Of a stretch of DNA of 38,292 nucleotides, positions 16,471 through 25,583 are shown piece by piece; position 1 is the stretch's first letter, and each line of letters opens with the position of its first letter. A program made the position numbers and the translations under genes. The stretch lies in assembly GCA_003161575.1 (NCBI GenBank), contig PMOE01000041.1, positions 1-38,292 on the forward strand, read 5' to 3'. Below the pieces are notes generated by a model that made no database searches, was not told the DNA's origin, and saw nothing but the letters and a program-made list of their open reading frames with translations. The stretch is from Acidimicrobiaceae bacterium (GTDB lineage Bacteria > Actinomycetota > Acidimicrobiia > Acidimicrobiales > RAAP-2).

Positions 16471-17355
16471 TCAAGGCTCCTCGGGCACGGCCTCGGGATC
16501 CTGAGTGGCCAGCAACCACTGACGCAGGCGACGCTCGATCCGAATCCCGTTCGCTCCGAAGCGCAGATCCGACACGCGCCTGAAGCGGGTGTAGCGGTCG
16601 AGCTCCTCTTCCACCGTCGACTCGCCGAGGGCGATCCGAAAGAGCCGCGACAACAGGATCTTGCTCGTGCGGAGCTGGGCGGCGGAGCGATCGGCGAGGA
16701 CCGGTCCCATGCCCTTGTTCCACAACATGATCGTCACCGGCGACGATGCCAGGACGTCCGCGGGCGACTGGAACGGAGAGAGGAAGCGTCGCCACTCGTA
16801 CCACAGGACCGGAGCGACCTTCTTGAAGGGCACGTTGACGTAGTTGGCGCCCCGCTTCACAGGACGGAAGGCGTCTGAACCGAGCGCGCTCCACTCCAAC
16901 GCAGTCCAGTCGTCGCTGGCGGCCAGCGTGGCGTCCTGGCTCTCCATCCACAGTTCGAGAACTGGCGAACCGGCGTGAGCAATAAACAGGTTGTTAAAGA
17001 ATCGCGCCCCCACGTCGGATCCCCAGCTCGCCAGTTCGTGGCCACCCAGGTAGCCGGCGAGCACATCGAGCTGACCCATTGCGATGCAGTCGGCGTCCAA
17101 CCACAGACCACCGTGGCTGTAGACGAGACGGGTCCTCGCGTAGTCCGCGCGCTGGGCCGGGACCGTCAGTCGGTGCCAGATCGAGGCCTCCATGTCCGGG
17201 AGCCAATCGAACACGCTCTCGTTGTCGAGGACATGGAGTGTCATCGAGGGTCCCAGGTGGCGGCGGATCGTCTCCTGGCAGAGATCGAGATACGCGGGCC
17301 GGGTACGGCCTGGCAAGTCCTCCCAGTACATCCAGACGTGGCTGATCTCGCTCAT
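16471..17355 (-). CDS. GT32-like glycosyltransferase (DXD sugar-binding type)
   Basis: 294 residues. The ATG is preceded by AGAGGA at 8 bases. It starts with ISHVWMYWED, the typical short strand of the Gly_transf_sug family, and has the DXD core RADYARTRLVYSHGGLWLD followed by ADC (about 70-90), which binds Mn and the nucleotide sugar. The C-terminal third (about 215-294) is basic and has no known domain. Proteins of this type act in capsular and surface polysaccharide synthesis, often adding mannose, galactose or similar sugars. It is convergent with the aminotransferase gene (59-base gap). Confidence 0.85.
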   Translation of the reverse strand: MSEISHVWMYWEDLPGRTRPAYLDLCQETIRRHLGPSMTLHVLDNESVFDWLPDMEASIWHRLTVPAQRADYARTRLVYSHGGLWLDADCIAMGQLDVLAGYLGGHELASWGSDVGARFFNNLFIAHAGSPVLELWMESQDATLAASDDWTALEWSALGSDAFRPVKRGANYVNVPFKKVAPVLWYEWRRFLSPFQSPADVLASSPVTIMLWNKGMGPVLADRSAAQLRTSKILLSRLFRIALGESTVEEELDRYTRFRRVSDLRFGANGIRIERRLRQWLLATQDPEAVPEEP

Positions 17356-17484
17356 TGAGTGTTTCCTCTTGTCTCAGAGAGATCGCCGCACCGCGGGTCG
17401 CCAACCCGTGAGCTGACCCAAATGCTTCCACGCGAAGGTTCGATCTCCCCATTCCCCCGGGTTGCCCCTGGACAGAATGGCTGA

Positions 17485-18366
17485 TTACGCCCCGCCTATT
17501 CCGTCCCACAAAGAGAGATCAAGTGCTGGAACGAGCTTGGCCAGCTCCGCCACGTCGGGAGCGAAGATGTCCCGCAGGCGACTCTTGACGTCGGGATCGA
17601 GGCTGATCTTGTCTTCGATCGTCTTGTTCACCGGGCGGCGGATGGTGGTCGGGTGGTAGTCGGGATCGAGGCCCAAGAAGCGGTAGGTCAGTGCCAACTG
17701 CTCTTCGGGCTGGTCGACACAGCGCTCGTACTGGAGGATCAAGATTTGCTCGACCGGGAAATGGTCGAGCCAGCGCCGCAGGTTCTCGGCGTACATGGTG
17801 TACCCCACGACCTCGGCAATGGTGGCGCCTACGTGGGCGGCACCGTTTCGGATCTCGCCGGCCAGTCCGGATCGGAACCGTTCAATCGGATCGCGAAGAA
17901 TCAACAGCAGCTTGGCGTCTGGTGCGGCTTGGGCCACTAGTGGCGGCACCCACGGGTAGTAAAGGTAGTCGGGCGTCCACTCTCCGGTGACCGCGCCTTT
18001 GCGCCTCGGGAACTGCCGGTGGTAATCGGCGACGTCAGACGATCCGAACGCCTGCGCCCCGAAACGGGCGAAGAAATGAAGCTCCTTGTTGACCGAGAGG
18101 ACCTGCGATGCGTCGGGGTGTTCGACGATGAGCCTGAACCACCACGTTGTCCCCGCCTTCTGCACGCCGATGCCCACGAACTCGGGTGGGCCGTCGACCT
18201 CTCGGGGTCCGAGCGGTGGTGTGTCGTGGAAGTCGAATTCGGCCTCATAGCGGTAATAACGGCCCAGACGATGTCGCAGATCGCGCCGGATCCCTGGCGG
18301 CACAATCTGGTGAACCCCGAGAGGAAGATCTTTGAGCGTTTTGACGGTGACCTCGCGTATCCCCAT
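17485..18366 (-). CDS. PAPS-dependent sulfotransferase
   Basis: 293 residues from the ATG at 18366. The 5'-phosphosulfate loop is GVQKAGTTWWFRL (about 68-80) and the 3'-phosphate-binding motif is LLLILRDPIERFRSGLAGE (about 155-173), with Arg and Ser in the expected places. It also has NKELHFFARFG and GEWTPDYLYYPW, as in the heparan-sulfate-type Sulfotransfer_1/3 families. The length is normal. It moves sulfate from PAPS to a hydroxyl or amino group, most likely on a sugar of the surface glycan made here. It is closely similar in motif order to the protein at 27752-28654, so the two look like paralogues. SD is weak. It lies upstream of the GT32-like gene on the same strand (129-base gap). Confidence 0.9.
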   Translation of the reverse strand: MGIREVTVKTLKDLPLGVHQIVPPGIRRDLRHRLGRYYRYEAEFDFHDTPPLGPREVDGPPEFVGIGVQKAGTTWWFRLIVEHPDASQVLSVNKELHFFARFGAQAFGSSDVADYHRQFPRRKGAVTGEWTPDYLYYPWVPPLVAQAAPDAKLLLILRDPIERFRSGLAGEIRNGAAHVGATIAEVVGYTMYAENLRRWLDHFPVEQILILQYERCVDQPEEQLALTYRFLGLDPDYHPTTIRRPVNKTIEDKISLDPDVKSRLRDIFAPDVAELAKLVPALDLSLWDGIGGA

Positions 18367-18725
18367 CGTCTAAGGCTGCCACAGTCGGCGAGGCTGGTCG
18401 GCATCCCTCCTGCGGTCACGGTGGTGTCCAGGCAAAGGCGGGGAGCGAGGACACGATGCTGCCGCGTGGCGATGCGCCGTAGTCACAGCGCTGAAGTCAC
18501 AGCGCTGTAGTTCAGCCGGGAGACGGGTCCCGACCCGTCGGGCCGGCAAGCAGGCTTTCAGCTCGAAGCTGGCTCCGTGGGACAGGCCGTCCATGTGTGG
18601 GCTGACCCGTCCTCAACCAGCTTCAAGGAGCCTCTCCCTCTGTGATGAATGACTGTTCAGGGACAACCGCTCGCAGTCAGGGTCTCGCGCCGGCGGGCTC
18701 ACCGCTCGTTCAGAGCCGGGACGAG
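18367..18725. other. Intergenic region with small repeats
   Basis: 359 bases with no coding frame I can support, between two minus-strand genes. It holds a short tandem repeat (AGTCACAGCGCTG twice, within about 18481-18507) and a perfect inverted repeat at 18522-18539. No clear promoter box is seen. Confidence 0.5.
18522..18539. repeat. Perfect 8-base inverted repeat
   Basis: GACGGGTC (18522-18529) and GACCCGTC (18532-18539) are perfectly complementary, separated by two bases. The tight spacing suits a symmetric operator or a hairpin better than a terminator, since no T run follows on either strand. It lies about 155 bases upstream of the sulfotransferase ATG at 18366 and about 190 bases beyond the stop of the membrane protein gene. 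Confidence 0.4.
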
Positions 18726-20306
18726 TTATCCAGGTTGGGTCGGGACGTTGGAAGGTGTGCCGGCCGTCGTACACAGCGGGGAGAGGGCCGGCGGCCCGAG
18801 CTTGCGGTAGAAGCGGTAGGAGCTCGATTGGAACTGGCCCAACTTATCCGCGGCAGCAGTGCGGATCGTCGACTGCGAGAACCAGGGGGGAACGCCGACG
18901 TCATCCCACAGGACGACGTGGATTTCACAGGCTCGGTCTTCGGCTGGCACGCGGTCCAGGTTGACGGCCAGGCGAGCCTGATTGGACAACATCTCGCGGT
19001 CCTTCCGGGCATTGTCCAGGCCGAATCCGGTCGCCACCACCACCTGGACGATGACCAGGATTGCCAAGGCGACGAGTGCACACCAGGTCCACCTGGCCTG
19101 CGAACGATGATCGTCTGCCCGCAGACGAAACGGTGGCATGTGCGCCCACCCGTACATGACGATCCCGGTGAGGAGAACGAGGTTCGAGATGATGTAGCGA
19201 TTGTTGTTGACGGCATCGGCGTAGCTCAGTCCACTTCGACCCAGGGCGATCGTCCCGTCGACGAGCAGGGAGAAGACAATAAATAGGAGTGGAAGCGGAA
19301 TTCGCTCCCGCGATGCTCGGTAACGCCACGATTGGATGACGATGAACGCGGCGGTAACGAAGACCACCAGACCCACGAGTTCGAAGCGGTCAAAGCTCCG
19401 TAACGGAGCGCCCAAGTACCCGCCGGGGATGACGTTGCCGATGAGGATGATGAAGTAACGAAATGCCCGAACGGGGTGCTGTAGCCCGACGACAGAGGAA
19501 CATCTCACGGAGATGGCGGCTTGGCAACCGTTGTTGTTGAAGTTGTATCCCCAGAGGTACGGGGCAACCGTGACGAGCGCGGCGCCGATCCATACAGCGA
19601 TCTCGATTCGCGCTCGTCGCGCCCAGGGTTGGCACCAAAGAATGCAGATCGCACCCAGAGGCCAGAGGATGACGCCCTGGAAGAAGGACAACGAGCCGGC
19701 GAGTGCCGCGACGACAGCCACGGCGAACCACAGCCAACGACGGGTGGACGGCGCAATGAACGCGAACACCATCACGACGAAAAAGAAGACCGGCAGGTAC
19801 AACGACAGTTGCCACGCAAACAAGGCGAGTTGGACGTCTGCCAGGCTGAACCAGATAAGTCCGATGACAAGGACAGGGATCGGCGTGAGACGCCTCCCGA
19901 GGTATCGGCGGAACAGTGCCAGGACGACGCCGTACGCCGCGATGGCCACGAACGCGCAGAAGAAGACCACCGAGCGCGTGTCGAGCCGGCCGATGCGACC
20001 AAAGAACACGAAGATGGCCCTGACCAACGGAACACGTGATTCGTAATACTGGTCCCAGATCTGACCCAGCGAGAGGTGCCCGTGGACGGCCGAGTTGACG
20101 AGCGTCACGGTGGACCAGTCGTCGAATTGCAGGACATTGATGGCGTAATGATCGACAAATAGGAGATAGAGGATCGGAAGCACACAGGCCGCTGCGGCGG
20201 TCAGGATCGTGTTGTGCCGGGACAGCCATGAGACGAGCTTCCCCTTGTCGTCGCTACTGCTCCCGCCATCCGACTGTTCCGTAGAGAGCACCGCTGGCTC
20301 AGTCAT
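18726..20306 (-). CDS. Polytopic membrane protein, possibly GT-C-like
   Basis: 526 residues with a GGGGGGG-type SD directly upstream of the ATG. A short cytosolic N-terminus of about 30 residues is followed by about ten hydrophobic helices (first at about 34-52, last at about 420-440) and a periplasmic-looking C-terminal tail of about 85 residues. After helix 1 the first external loop carries LQFDDWSTVTLVNSA (about 58-72); an Asp pair here recalls the catalytic loop of GT-C glycosyltransferases that use lipid-linked donors. The rest has no motif I recognise. Its place among glycan genes supports a role in glycan assembly or modification at the outer face of the membrane. It could equally be an uncharacterised membrane protein, so the function is only a suggestion. 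Confidence 0.75.
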   Translation of the reverse strand: MTEPAVLSTEQSDGGSSSDDKGKLVSWLSRHNTILTAAAACVLPILYLLFVDHYAINVLQFDDWSTVTLVNSAVHGHLSLGQIWDQYYESRVPLVRAIFVFFGRIGRLDTRSVVFFCAFVAIAAYGVVLALFRRYLGRRLTPIPVLVIGLIWFSLADVQLALFAWQLSLYLPVFFFVVMVFAFIAPSTRRWLWFAVAVVAALAGSLSFFQGVILWPLGAICILWCQPWARRARIEIAVWIGAALVTVAPYLWGYNFNNNGCQAAISVRCSSVVGLQHPVRAFRYFIILIGNVIPGGYLGAPLRSFDRFELVGLVVFVTAAFIVIQSWRYRASRERIPLPLLFIVFSLLVDGTIALGRSGLSYADAVNNNRYIISNLVLLTGIVMYGWAHMPPFRLRADDHRSQARWTWCALVALAILVIVQVVVATGFGLDNARKDREMLSNQARLAVNLDRVPAEDRACEIHVVLWDDVGVPPWFSQSTIRTAAADKLGQFQSSSYRFYRKLGPPALSPLCTTAGTPSNVPTQPG

Positions 20307-20836
20307 AACCCCCCCGCATAGAATTCCTAGACTGGCAGGGAGTTTCCTTGGGATCGTAGACCCCTGTCAACCAGCAACAGGCGTAGACCTTCTTGATCAT
20401 GACTTCACGCTGTCGAGCGCCCGGGCGCCGGTCGGCCCGGCTATTTCCTTCCGATGGTACGGGTCTCGAGAAAGAAGCGGGCCGTGGGGTGCAGCCCTCG
20501 GTGTTCGACATCCCCCGCTGCCCCACTCCTGGGATGGCCCGAGGCCTCGCGCCGTGACAGCGGACAGCACGCCGTCGTCCAATACGCATACGGACCCTCA
20601 GGCATCGGTCGCCCGGGGTTCGAAGACGGGCGGTACCGTCCCCCGGGGTCACGAAGGAGCGTCCATCGCCATCTGACATACTGGAAGTCGTGCCGGTGGT
20701 GTCATTCGCTCGGTATACGTGCCCATAGTGGAGCACTTCCTGACCAGGAACGGTCCTCGAACGTGCCCGGGTCGACAGCGCTCGGACACAGGGACCGAAC
20801 CCCGAGCACTCTGACCCAAGAAGCGAGAGAGTGGAC
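20307..20836. other. Divergent intergenic region, 530 bases
   Basis: It lies between the polytopic membrane protein gene (minus) and a methyltransferase gene (plus). Its open frames are Arg/Pro/Gly-rich without motifs. A GGTTCGAA-like stretch near 20617 was examined as a tRNA T-arm but no cloverleaf fits. No convincing TANNNT box lies near the plus-strand start. I see nothing else in it. Confidence 0.5.
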
Positions 20837-21721
20837 ATGTCGACTCAACTCAAGAGGTTTCAAGCCGTCTCTCGGGCTTACGTCGGAGTTGTCAATCGCG
20901 AGTACTGGCGGATTCGGCCTTACGCCCTGCCGTATTTTCATCTCCTCGACAGGATGCACCAGTACCTCTTGCCGAGGACGTACCTTGAGATTGGGGTGTC
21001 GTCTGGTGCATCGATGACACTCTCCTTTCCTGGGGCGTTGAACATCGGCGTCGACCCGGAACCGAAGGTCGCCATGCCACTGACCCGCACGACAACGATC
21101 TTCGCTGAGACGAGTGACGAGTTCTTCGCCGGGCGGGAGCTCGGGACACTCCTCGCGGGGCAACCCCTCGATCTGGCTTTCATCGATGGCATGCACCACT
21201 TTGAGTTCGCACTTCGTGATTTCATGAACATTGAGCGCAATGCCGCGCCTGAGACCACGGTGCTCGTCCATGACTGCTACCCGATAGATGAGCCGAGCGC
21301 CGACCGTGTCCGGCCACCCGGACTGTGGAGTGGCGACGTGTGGAAGCTGATCGTGCTGCTGAAGGAGAGACGCCCCGAGTTGAGGGTCTCGGTCGTAGAT
21401 GTTGGTCCCACCGGCCTCGGGGTGATCACCGGACTGCAACCCGATTCTACCGTTCTGAAGGACTCCTATGAAGAGATCGAATCGAAGTATTCTCAACTCA
21501 CGTACAGCTATTTGGAGAATGGTGACAAGGCCACGATCTTGAATTTGGTCCCGAACAACTGGGCGACGGTGCAGTTGCTCCTACCTGCACGTCCCCGACG
21601 ACACGAACCTCTGCCGCTGTTGGTCTCGCACCGAGCAGCGCTCGCTGGATGGTCGGTCGTGCGCAGTAAGGCACGGCGTCAGAGATTGAAGCTCCAGAAG
21701 CGGACCCAACCCAAGCCCTAG
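20837..21721 (+). CDS. Class I SAM methyltransferase (Methyltransf_24-like)
   Basis: 294 residues from the ATG at 20837; a GTG two codons upstream is an alternative. GAGAG about 8 bases upstream may serve as SD. SAM motif I is YLEIGVSSGASM (about 50-61), followed by NIGVDPEPK, the DLAFIDGMHHFEFALRDF segment (about 114-131) with the Asp-Gly-x-His pattern of this family, and TVLVHDCYP (about 144-152). Such proteins often occur in actinobacterial and cyanobacterial glycan or secondary-metabolite loci and methylate sugars or related hydroxyls. The basic tail of about 40 residues is not conserved in families I know. The third-position GC is lower than in the neighbouring GT4 genes, which may reflect separate acquisition. 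Confidence 0.85.
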   Translation: MSTQLKRFQAVSRAYVGVVNREYWRIRPYALPYFHLLDRMHQYLLPRTYLEIGVSSGASMTLSFPGALNIGVDPEPKVAMPLTRTTTIFAETSDEFFAGRELGTLLAGQPLDLAFIDGMHHFEFALRDFMNIERNAAPETTVLVHDCYPIDEPSADRVRPPGLWSGDVWKLIVLLKERRPELRVSVVDVGPTGLGVITGLQPDSTVLKDSYEEIESKYSQLTYSYLENGDKATILNLVPNNWATVQLLLPARPRRHEPLPLLVSHRAALAGWSVVRSKARRQRLKLQKRTQPKP

Positions 21722-21935
21722 CCGGAACCCGCTGCCCCACCATGGTGCAGAACTACGGCAGACAGGGTCACCGCCAGCGGCGTCTGCGCTCGATCCCACG
21801 GCCCGATCGACTGGCAGCGGATCGGAGACGTATCCAAAGAGGATGCCTCCACCCGTACCGGGGGCGCCAAGCCTCTTCGGGGGCCGGCAGTCTCCCCGAA
21901 CCAACTCTGCGAGGACGAGCATGGCGTCTTCAGCA

Positions 21936-22796
21936 TCACAATGGAACCATCCGAGCTCCGCGGCGATTCATCAGTCCATCCATGAAGCCCCGGGTCATAG
22001 CTGACGCCCGGTCAAGGCGACGATCTGCGAATGCTCCGTACAAATCCTTGCCTCGCACCCTCAATAGCGTTGCCATATCTCCGAAGCCAGTCTCGCGATG
22101 AAACAAGACGTGGTTCCGCGCCCGGTAGTAGGCGCGCCATGGCGCGAGCCAGTCGTCCAACCGATCGTTGCCGATCACCGCTCCCGGCACGCCCCAGATC
22201 TGAATGCCGGTGTGGGTCAGACGCCAGCAAGCCAGGTAGTCGTCCCAGCCGAAGAAGTACCCAGAGTCCTGAGACTTGACGATGTCAGCAGCACGGGGAT
22301 TCAGCAACAACCCCGACCAGGGAGCGAAATCCACTGCCACGGTCTCGGTCGTCAGATCCATCGGTTCGGATGCCAGCCCGTTCCCCCGATTCCAGGCTCG
22401 TCCGTCCCCTCCTTGGTTCGCAGAGTAGACAGCATCTGAATCCGTCGCCGCCGCCAACAGCGTCGCTAGGCACATCTCGTGAAGGTCGGCATCGTGATCG
22501 AGCAGGAGGTACCAGTCGGCGCTCGGTGCACTCTTCAATCCGAGCACGAAGGCCTGCTCCGCACCGAGATAGCTTTGATGCACGACGACACTGCCATCGA
22601 GCTCATTCCATCCCGATTTATCTGCCCAAGGGCCGTTGTCGACGACGGTGATCGTCGCAAGGAGCGGACTGGTCGCTCGCACTTGCTGCGCGAGTCCCAG
22701 CACATTCTCAACCCTGTGCGTCGTCGGAACCACGACAGCGACCGAGAGGGGAGATTTTCCTTCCGAGATGCTCCGGGATTTCCCGCCGTCGCTCAC
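21936..22796 (-). CDS. GT2 glycosyltransferase
   Basis: 286 residues from a GTG at 22796; SD is weak. The GT-A fold starts with VAVVVPTTHRVENV (about 18-31), then ITVVDNGPW, and the metal-binding triad is in YLLLDHDADLHE (about 96-107). The acceptor region is YFFGWDDYLACWRLTHTG (about 183-200), followed by WRAYYRARNHVLF and a C-terminal RGFMDGLMNRRG segment. These last two motifs are shared with the proteins at 9991-10881 and 28588-29583, placing all three in one GT2 subfamily (GlfT2/rhamnosyltransferase-like). It probably extends a lipid-linked glycan. It is convergent with the methyltransferase gene (214-base gap). Lower codon GC bias than the GT4 genes is visible. Confidence 0.88.
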   Translation of the reverse strand: MSDGGKSRSISEGKSPLSVAVVVPTTHRVENVLGLAQQVRATSPLLATITVVDNGPWADKSGWNELDGSVVVHQSYLGAEQAFVLGLKSAPSADWYLLLDHDADLHEMCLATLLAAATDSDAVYSANQGGDGRAWNRGNGLASEPMDLTTETVAVDFAPWSGLLLNPRAADIVKSQDSGYFFGWDDYLACWRLTHTGIQIWGVPGAVIGNDRLDDWLAPWRAYYRARNHVLFHRETGFGDMATLLRVRGKDLYGAFADRRLDRASAMTRGFMDGLMNRRGARMVPL

Positions 22797-23034
22797 TTAG
22801 CCGCTGCCCGCCGCAGTCGGAGCCACCGGCAATGGGGGCTCGGCTCGCGCAGCGAATTGTTGGAGGACGATTCGTCCGGACATTCGAAAGGGCGAGTCAT
22901 CTCCTGCTGATTGATTTCCGCAGGACAGCATCGGTCCGTGGCCCGACCGCTGCTTGATTCGGGCCCACCGGGCTTCGCCCCTCCATGTCGCGCAGTGTAC
23001 CAAGCGATGTGCCGATCTTCCCCGCCCGGCGGAC

Positions 23035-24186
23035 TTAGGAGTCTCTACCGATCTCTCGAAGGCTCGGAGGTCCGAGGACCGAGGCGGCCTCGGTGATCAC
23101 ATCATCGATCGCGGCGATGGTGCGGCTGAACGTCATATGCTCTAGTACCCAGGCCCTCGATCTGGCCCCGAGGTCCGGCTCGATGCGCCGCCAGGTCACG
23201 TACTGCTTGATCGCCTCGGCGAGGCGCGCCGGGTCGCGCGGTGGCACGAGCTGTTCGGGAAAGCCCCGCATGGTGGCGCCGAGACCGCCGATCTCCGACG
23301 CCACCACCGGCGTCTCACAGGCCATCGACTCGCTGATGACGAGCCCCTGGGTCTCCAAGAAGATGCTGGGCAGCACCGACAGGTCGGCGGCCGCCATCAG
23401 GGCGGGGACGTCTGAACGGGGACCGAGAAACGAGACGCGGTGCCCTTGCGCCAGGTGGTGCAGCTCGGCCAGATAGCTGCTGGAGTTGGCCGCACCGCAC
23501 AGGACCAGATGGGAGTCACCACCGAGCCGGCCCATCGCGTCGACCAAAAAGTGGGGCCCTTTGATCCGCTCCAGTCGTCCGGCAAAAATCACCATGGACT
23601 CTTGCTCACCCACATCGACACCGGCCCGCACGGCCATCCGCTGTTCTGTCGGCAGCGGGACGAAGCGATCGATGTCGATACCGGTCGGTATGACCGACAA
23701 CTTGGCCGGATCCAACCCGGCCCGTGATATCCACCGGTTCGCCGTGTCGGCAGATGGCGCGATGGCCGCGGCGGCCCGACGCATCAGGGCATTCAGCCAG
23801 GATGGCTGGCGGATCGGGGGTGGAAGGTGAAGGTGGACCACCACCCGGGCACCCGAGCGTGCGCCCACCGCCAGGGCGACCGGCACGTCGCCGGCGTTGT
23901 GGACGTAGGTAACCGACGGCAAGGTGCGCATGCCTTTGAGCGCGCCCTCGATGGTGCCGATGGTTGACCTCACTGGCGACGAGGGGTCGGGGAGGCTGGC
24001 CCGGATCTGCGTCGTCGAGGCGGCGAGTTCCTTCCACGCCGGCCAGAAGTCCCCTCGGCTGACGTAGAGCAGGTGCACCTCCCACCCCCGTTCAACGAGG
24101 CCGCGGAAGACAACGAGTTGCGCGGCTTCTGTACCCCCGACCGACCCGAGGTGGTTGGCGACGGTCAGCACCCGCTTGTCGTTCAC
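23035..24186 (-). CDS. GT4 glycosyltransferase
   Basis: 383 residues from a GTG at 24186. The N-terminal Rossmann domain begins VLTVANHLGSVGGTEAAQLV with the acceptor-side Gly-rich loop. The linker carries PTGIDIDRFVPL (about 167-178). The C-terminal domain has VIFAGRLERIKGPHFLVDA (about 197-215), LVLCGAANSSS, VSFLGPRSDVPALMAAADL and the catalytic E-x7-E in ETQGLVISESMACETPVVAS (about 280-299). The length is typical. It would add a sugar to a lipid-linked glycan using an NDP- or GDP-sugar, retaining configuration. AGGGTGA upstream could be an SD, or TAGGGT in the same place a -10 box for a leaderless mRNA. It is upstream of the GT2 gene on the same strand (238-base gap). Confidence 0.92.
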   Translation of the reverse strand: MNDKRVLTVANHLGSVGGTEAAQLVVFRGLVERGWEVHLLYVSRGDFWPAWKELAASTTQIRASLPDPSSPVRSTIGTIEGALKGMRTLPSVTYVHNAGDVPVALAVGARSGARVVVHLHLPPPIRQPSWLNALMRRAAAAIAPSADTANRWISRAGLDPAKLSVIPTGIDIDRFVPLPTEQRMAVRAGVDVGEQESMVIFAGRLERIKGPHFLVDAMGRLGGDSHLVLCGAANSSSYLAELHHLAQGHRVSFLGPRSDVPALMAAADLSVLPSIFLETQGLVISESMACETPVVASEIGGLGATMRGFPEQLVPPRDPARLAEAIKQYVTWRRIEPDLGARSRAWVLEHMTFSRTIAAIDDVITEAASVLGPPSLREIGRDS

Positions 24187-24587
24187 AGCGTCACCCTAAG
24201 CAACTTCTCGGGGCCCGATGAACAACGAACTGTCATCTGTGCCGAAGCAAAGAGACCGGCAACCACCGCCCCGGGAGACCGTATCGCCGCGTCGGAGGCG
24301 ATGGCCGTCTCCGTTTGTCACCAAAACCTGGATGAACGTTGGGCCCGAGCCGTCGGCCCAACGCCGATTTCCGTCGCCATGATTGACTGCAGAGACTACT
24401 CGACCCCACATTGCTGATCGGTCCGCACTACGCCGTGCATGCTTGAACATCGCCTCGTGGTACCCAACAAGGCGTGGGGTACTCTGGCCGCGATGACCGT
24501 GGCGTACCCGAAGAGCGAACCCACGCCGATCAGTCTTCGGACGGTCGCTCAGGGGACCCGCCGCTGCGAGACGGCATCTGACTGGCG
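24187..24587. other. Divergent promoter region
   Basis: 401 bases between the GT4 gene (minus) and a sulfotransferase gene (plus), with no convincing coding frame. TAGGGT (24193-24198, minus) abuts the GT4 start, and TACTCT (24480-24485, plus) lies about 100 bases upstream of the sulfotransferase start. No other element is recognised. Confidence 0.5.
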
Positions 24588-25574
24588 ATGACGGGCACGG
24601 AGGAACCCACCCGGCGACCTCTCCTCTTGGTGGGGATTCCCCGGTCGGGCACGACCTGGACCATGCAGGTTCTCGGGGCCGACCCGAACCTCCATCCGCT
24701 GATGGAGCCCGACAACGAAGGAGCGTCGGCCCCCGCGATCTGGGCCAAGAGGAAAGCGGGACGGTTTCCTGCGCTGCGGCCGGGCGACCGGGACGACGCG
24801 TACCACGCGCTCTGGGCGTGGATCCTGGGTGGTGCCTATAGGAGCCCGAGGCTCCGCCTGGCGAGTCAGGTGCTCCGGCCCGTGCAGCCACCGGGCCGGA
24901 CCCGTTTCCTCCAGGGCCGACCCGTGCCGCTCATGACCCTGGCCGGGGCGATGGCCAGCCACCCAAGCCGCCCCAAGAGTGTGGACCTCCAGGACCGCCG
25001 GCTGCTGGTGAAAAGCGTCCACGCTCCTCTTTCGGTCGAGTGGCTGGCCTCACAGTTCGACGTCGACGTCCTGGTGCTCCTCCGACATCCGGGCAATGTG
25101 CTCTCCAGTTGGATCTCCTTGAATCTGAACGAGCAGTTCGTCCGTCTCGAAGAGAACCCGGCCGTGCGGACCGGCCTACTCGAACCCTGGGACGTGGCGC
25201 GGCCCGGGCCCGATCCTGTCGAGCGCATGGTCTTTTCGATTGGGGTGTTGACCACCGCGCTCGAGGCCGCCGCGGCTCGCAACCCGGGTTGGCTGGTTCG
25301 CACCCACGAGCAGCTGTGCCACGACCCCGAGCAGGAGTTCAAGAAGCTCTACGCCGACCTCGGGCTCACGTGGGGTGAAGCGGTGGCAACCTTCCTCGCC
25401 GGCAACGACCGCCCCGGGGAGGGCTTCTTCACCCAACGGGTGGCGGCCGACCTCCCCGACAACTGGAAGCGGCGGTTGACGCCGCACCAGGTCGACGACA
25501 TGCAACGGGTGCTTGCCCAGTTCCCGCTCACCACCTGGTCCGCCGAGGATTTCGGCCGAGCAACCGGGAGGTGA
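24588..25574 (+). CDS. Sulfotransferase, second type
   Basis: 328 residues from the ATG at 24588; no strong SD. The PAPS 5'-phosphosulfate loop is LLLVGIPRSGTTWTMQVLG (about 11-29). The 3'-phosphate-binding motif is VLVLLRHPGNVLSSWISLN (about 161-179), with Arg and Ser positioned as in Sulfotransfer families. The segment HEQLCHDPEQEFKKLYADLGL (about 244-264, 21 residues listed here only as a region) fits the usual cofactor-contact helix. It is more diverged from the other two sulfotransferases here, with PRSGTTW rather than QKAGTTWW. The likely substrate is a glycan or glycolipid hydroxyl. Its stop is 9 bases from the end of the convergent AsnB gene. Confidence 0.88.
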   Translation: MTGTEEPTRRPLLLVGIPRSGTTWTMQVLGADPNLHPLMEPDNEGASAPAIWAKRKAGRFPALRPGDRDDAYHALWAWILGGAYRSPRLRLASQVLRPVQPPGRTRFLQGRPVPLMTLAGAMASHPSRPKSVDLQDRRLLVKSVHAPLSVEWLASQFDVDVLVLLRHPGNVLSSWISLNLNEQFVRLEENPAVRTGLLEPWDVARPGPDPVERMVFSIGVLTTALEAAAARNPGWLVRTHEQLCHDPEQEFKKLYADLGLTWGEAVATFLAGNDRPGEGFFTQRVAADLPDNWKRRLTPHQVDDMQRVLAQFPLTTWSAEDFGRATGR

Positions 25575-25583
25575 GCTCCGAGC

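Noticed and set aside
17425-17480. Second tRNA-like T-loop (GGTTCGATC)
   Set aside because: The flanking five bases on each side do not pair.
20560-20650. tRNA-like GGTTCGAA sequence
   Set aside because: No acceptor, D or anticodon arm can be folded around it.
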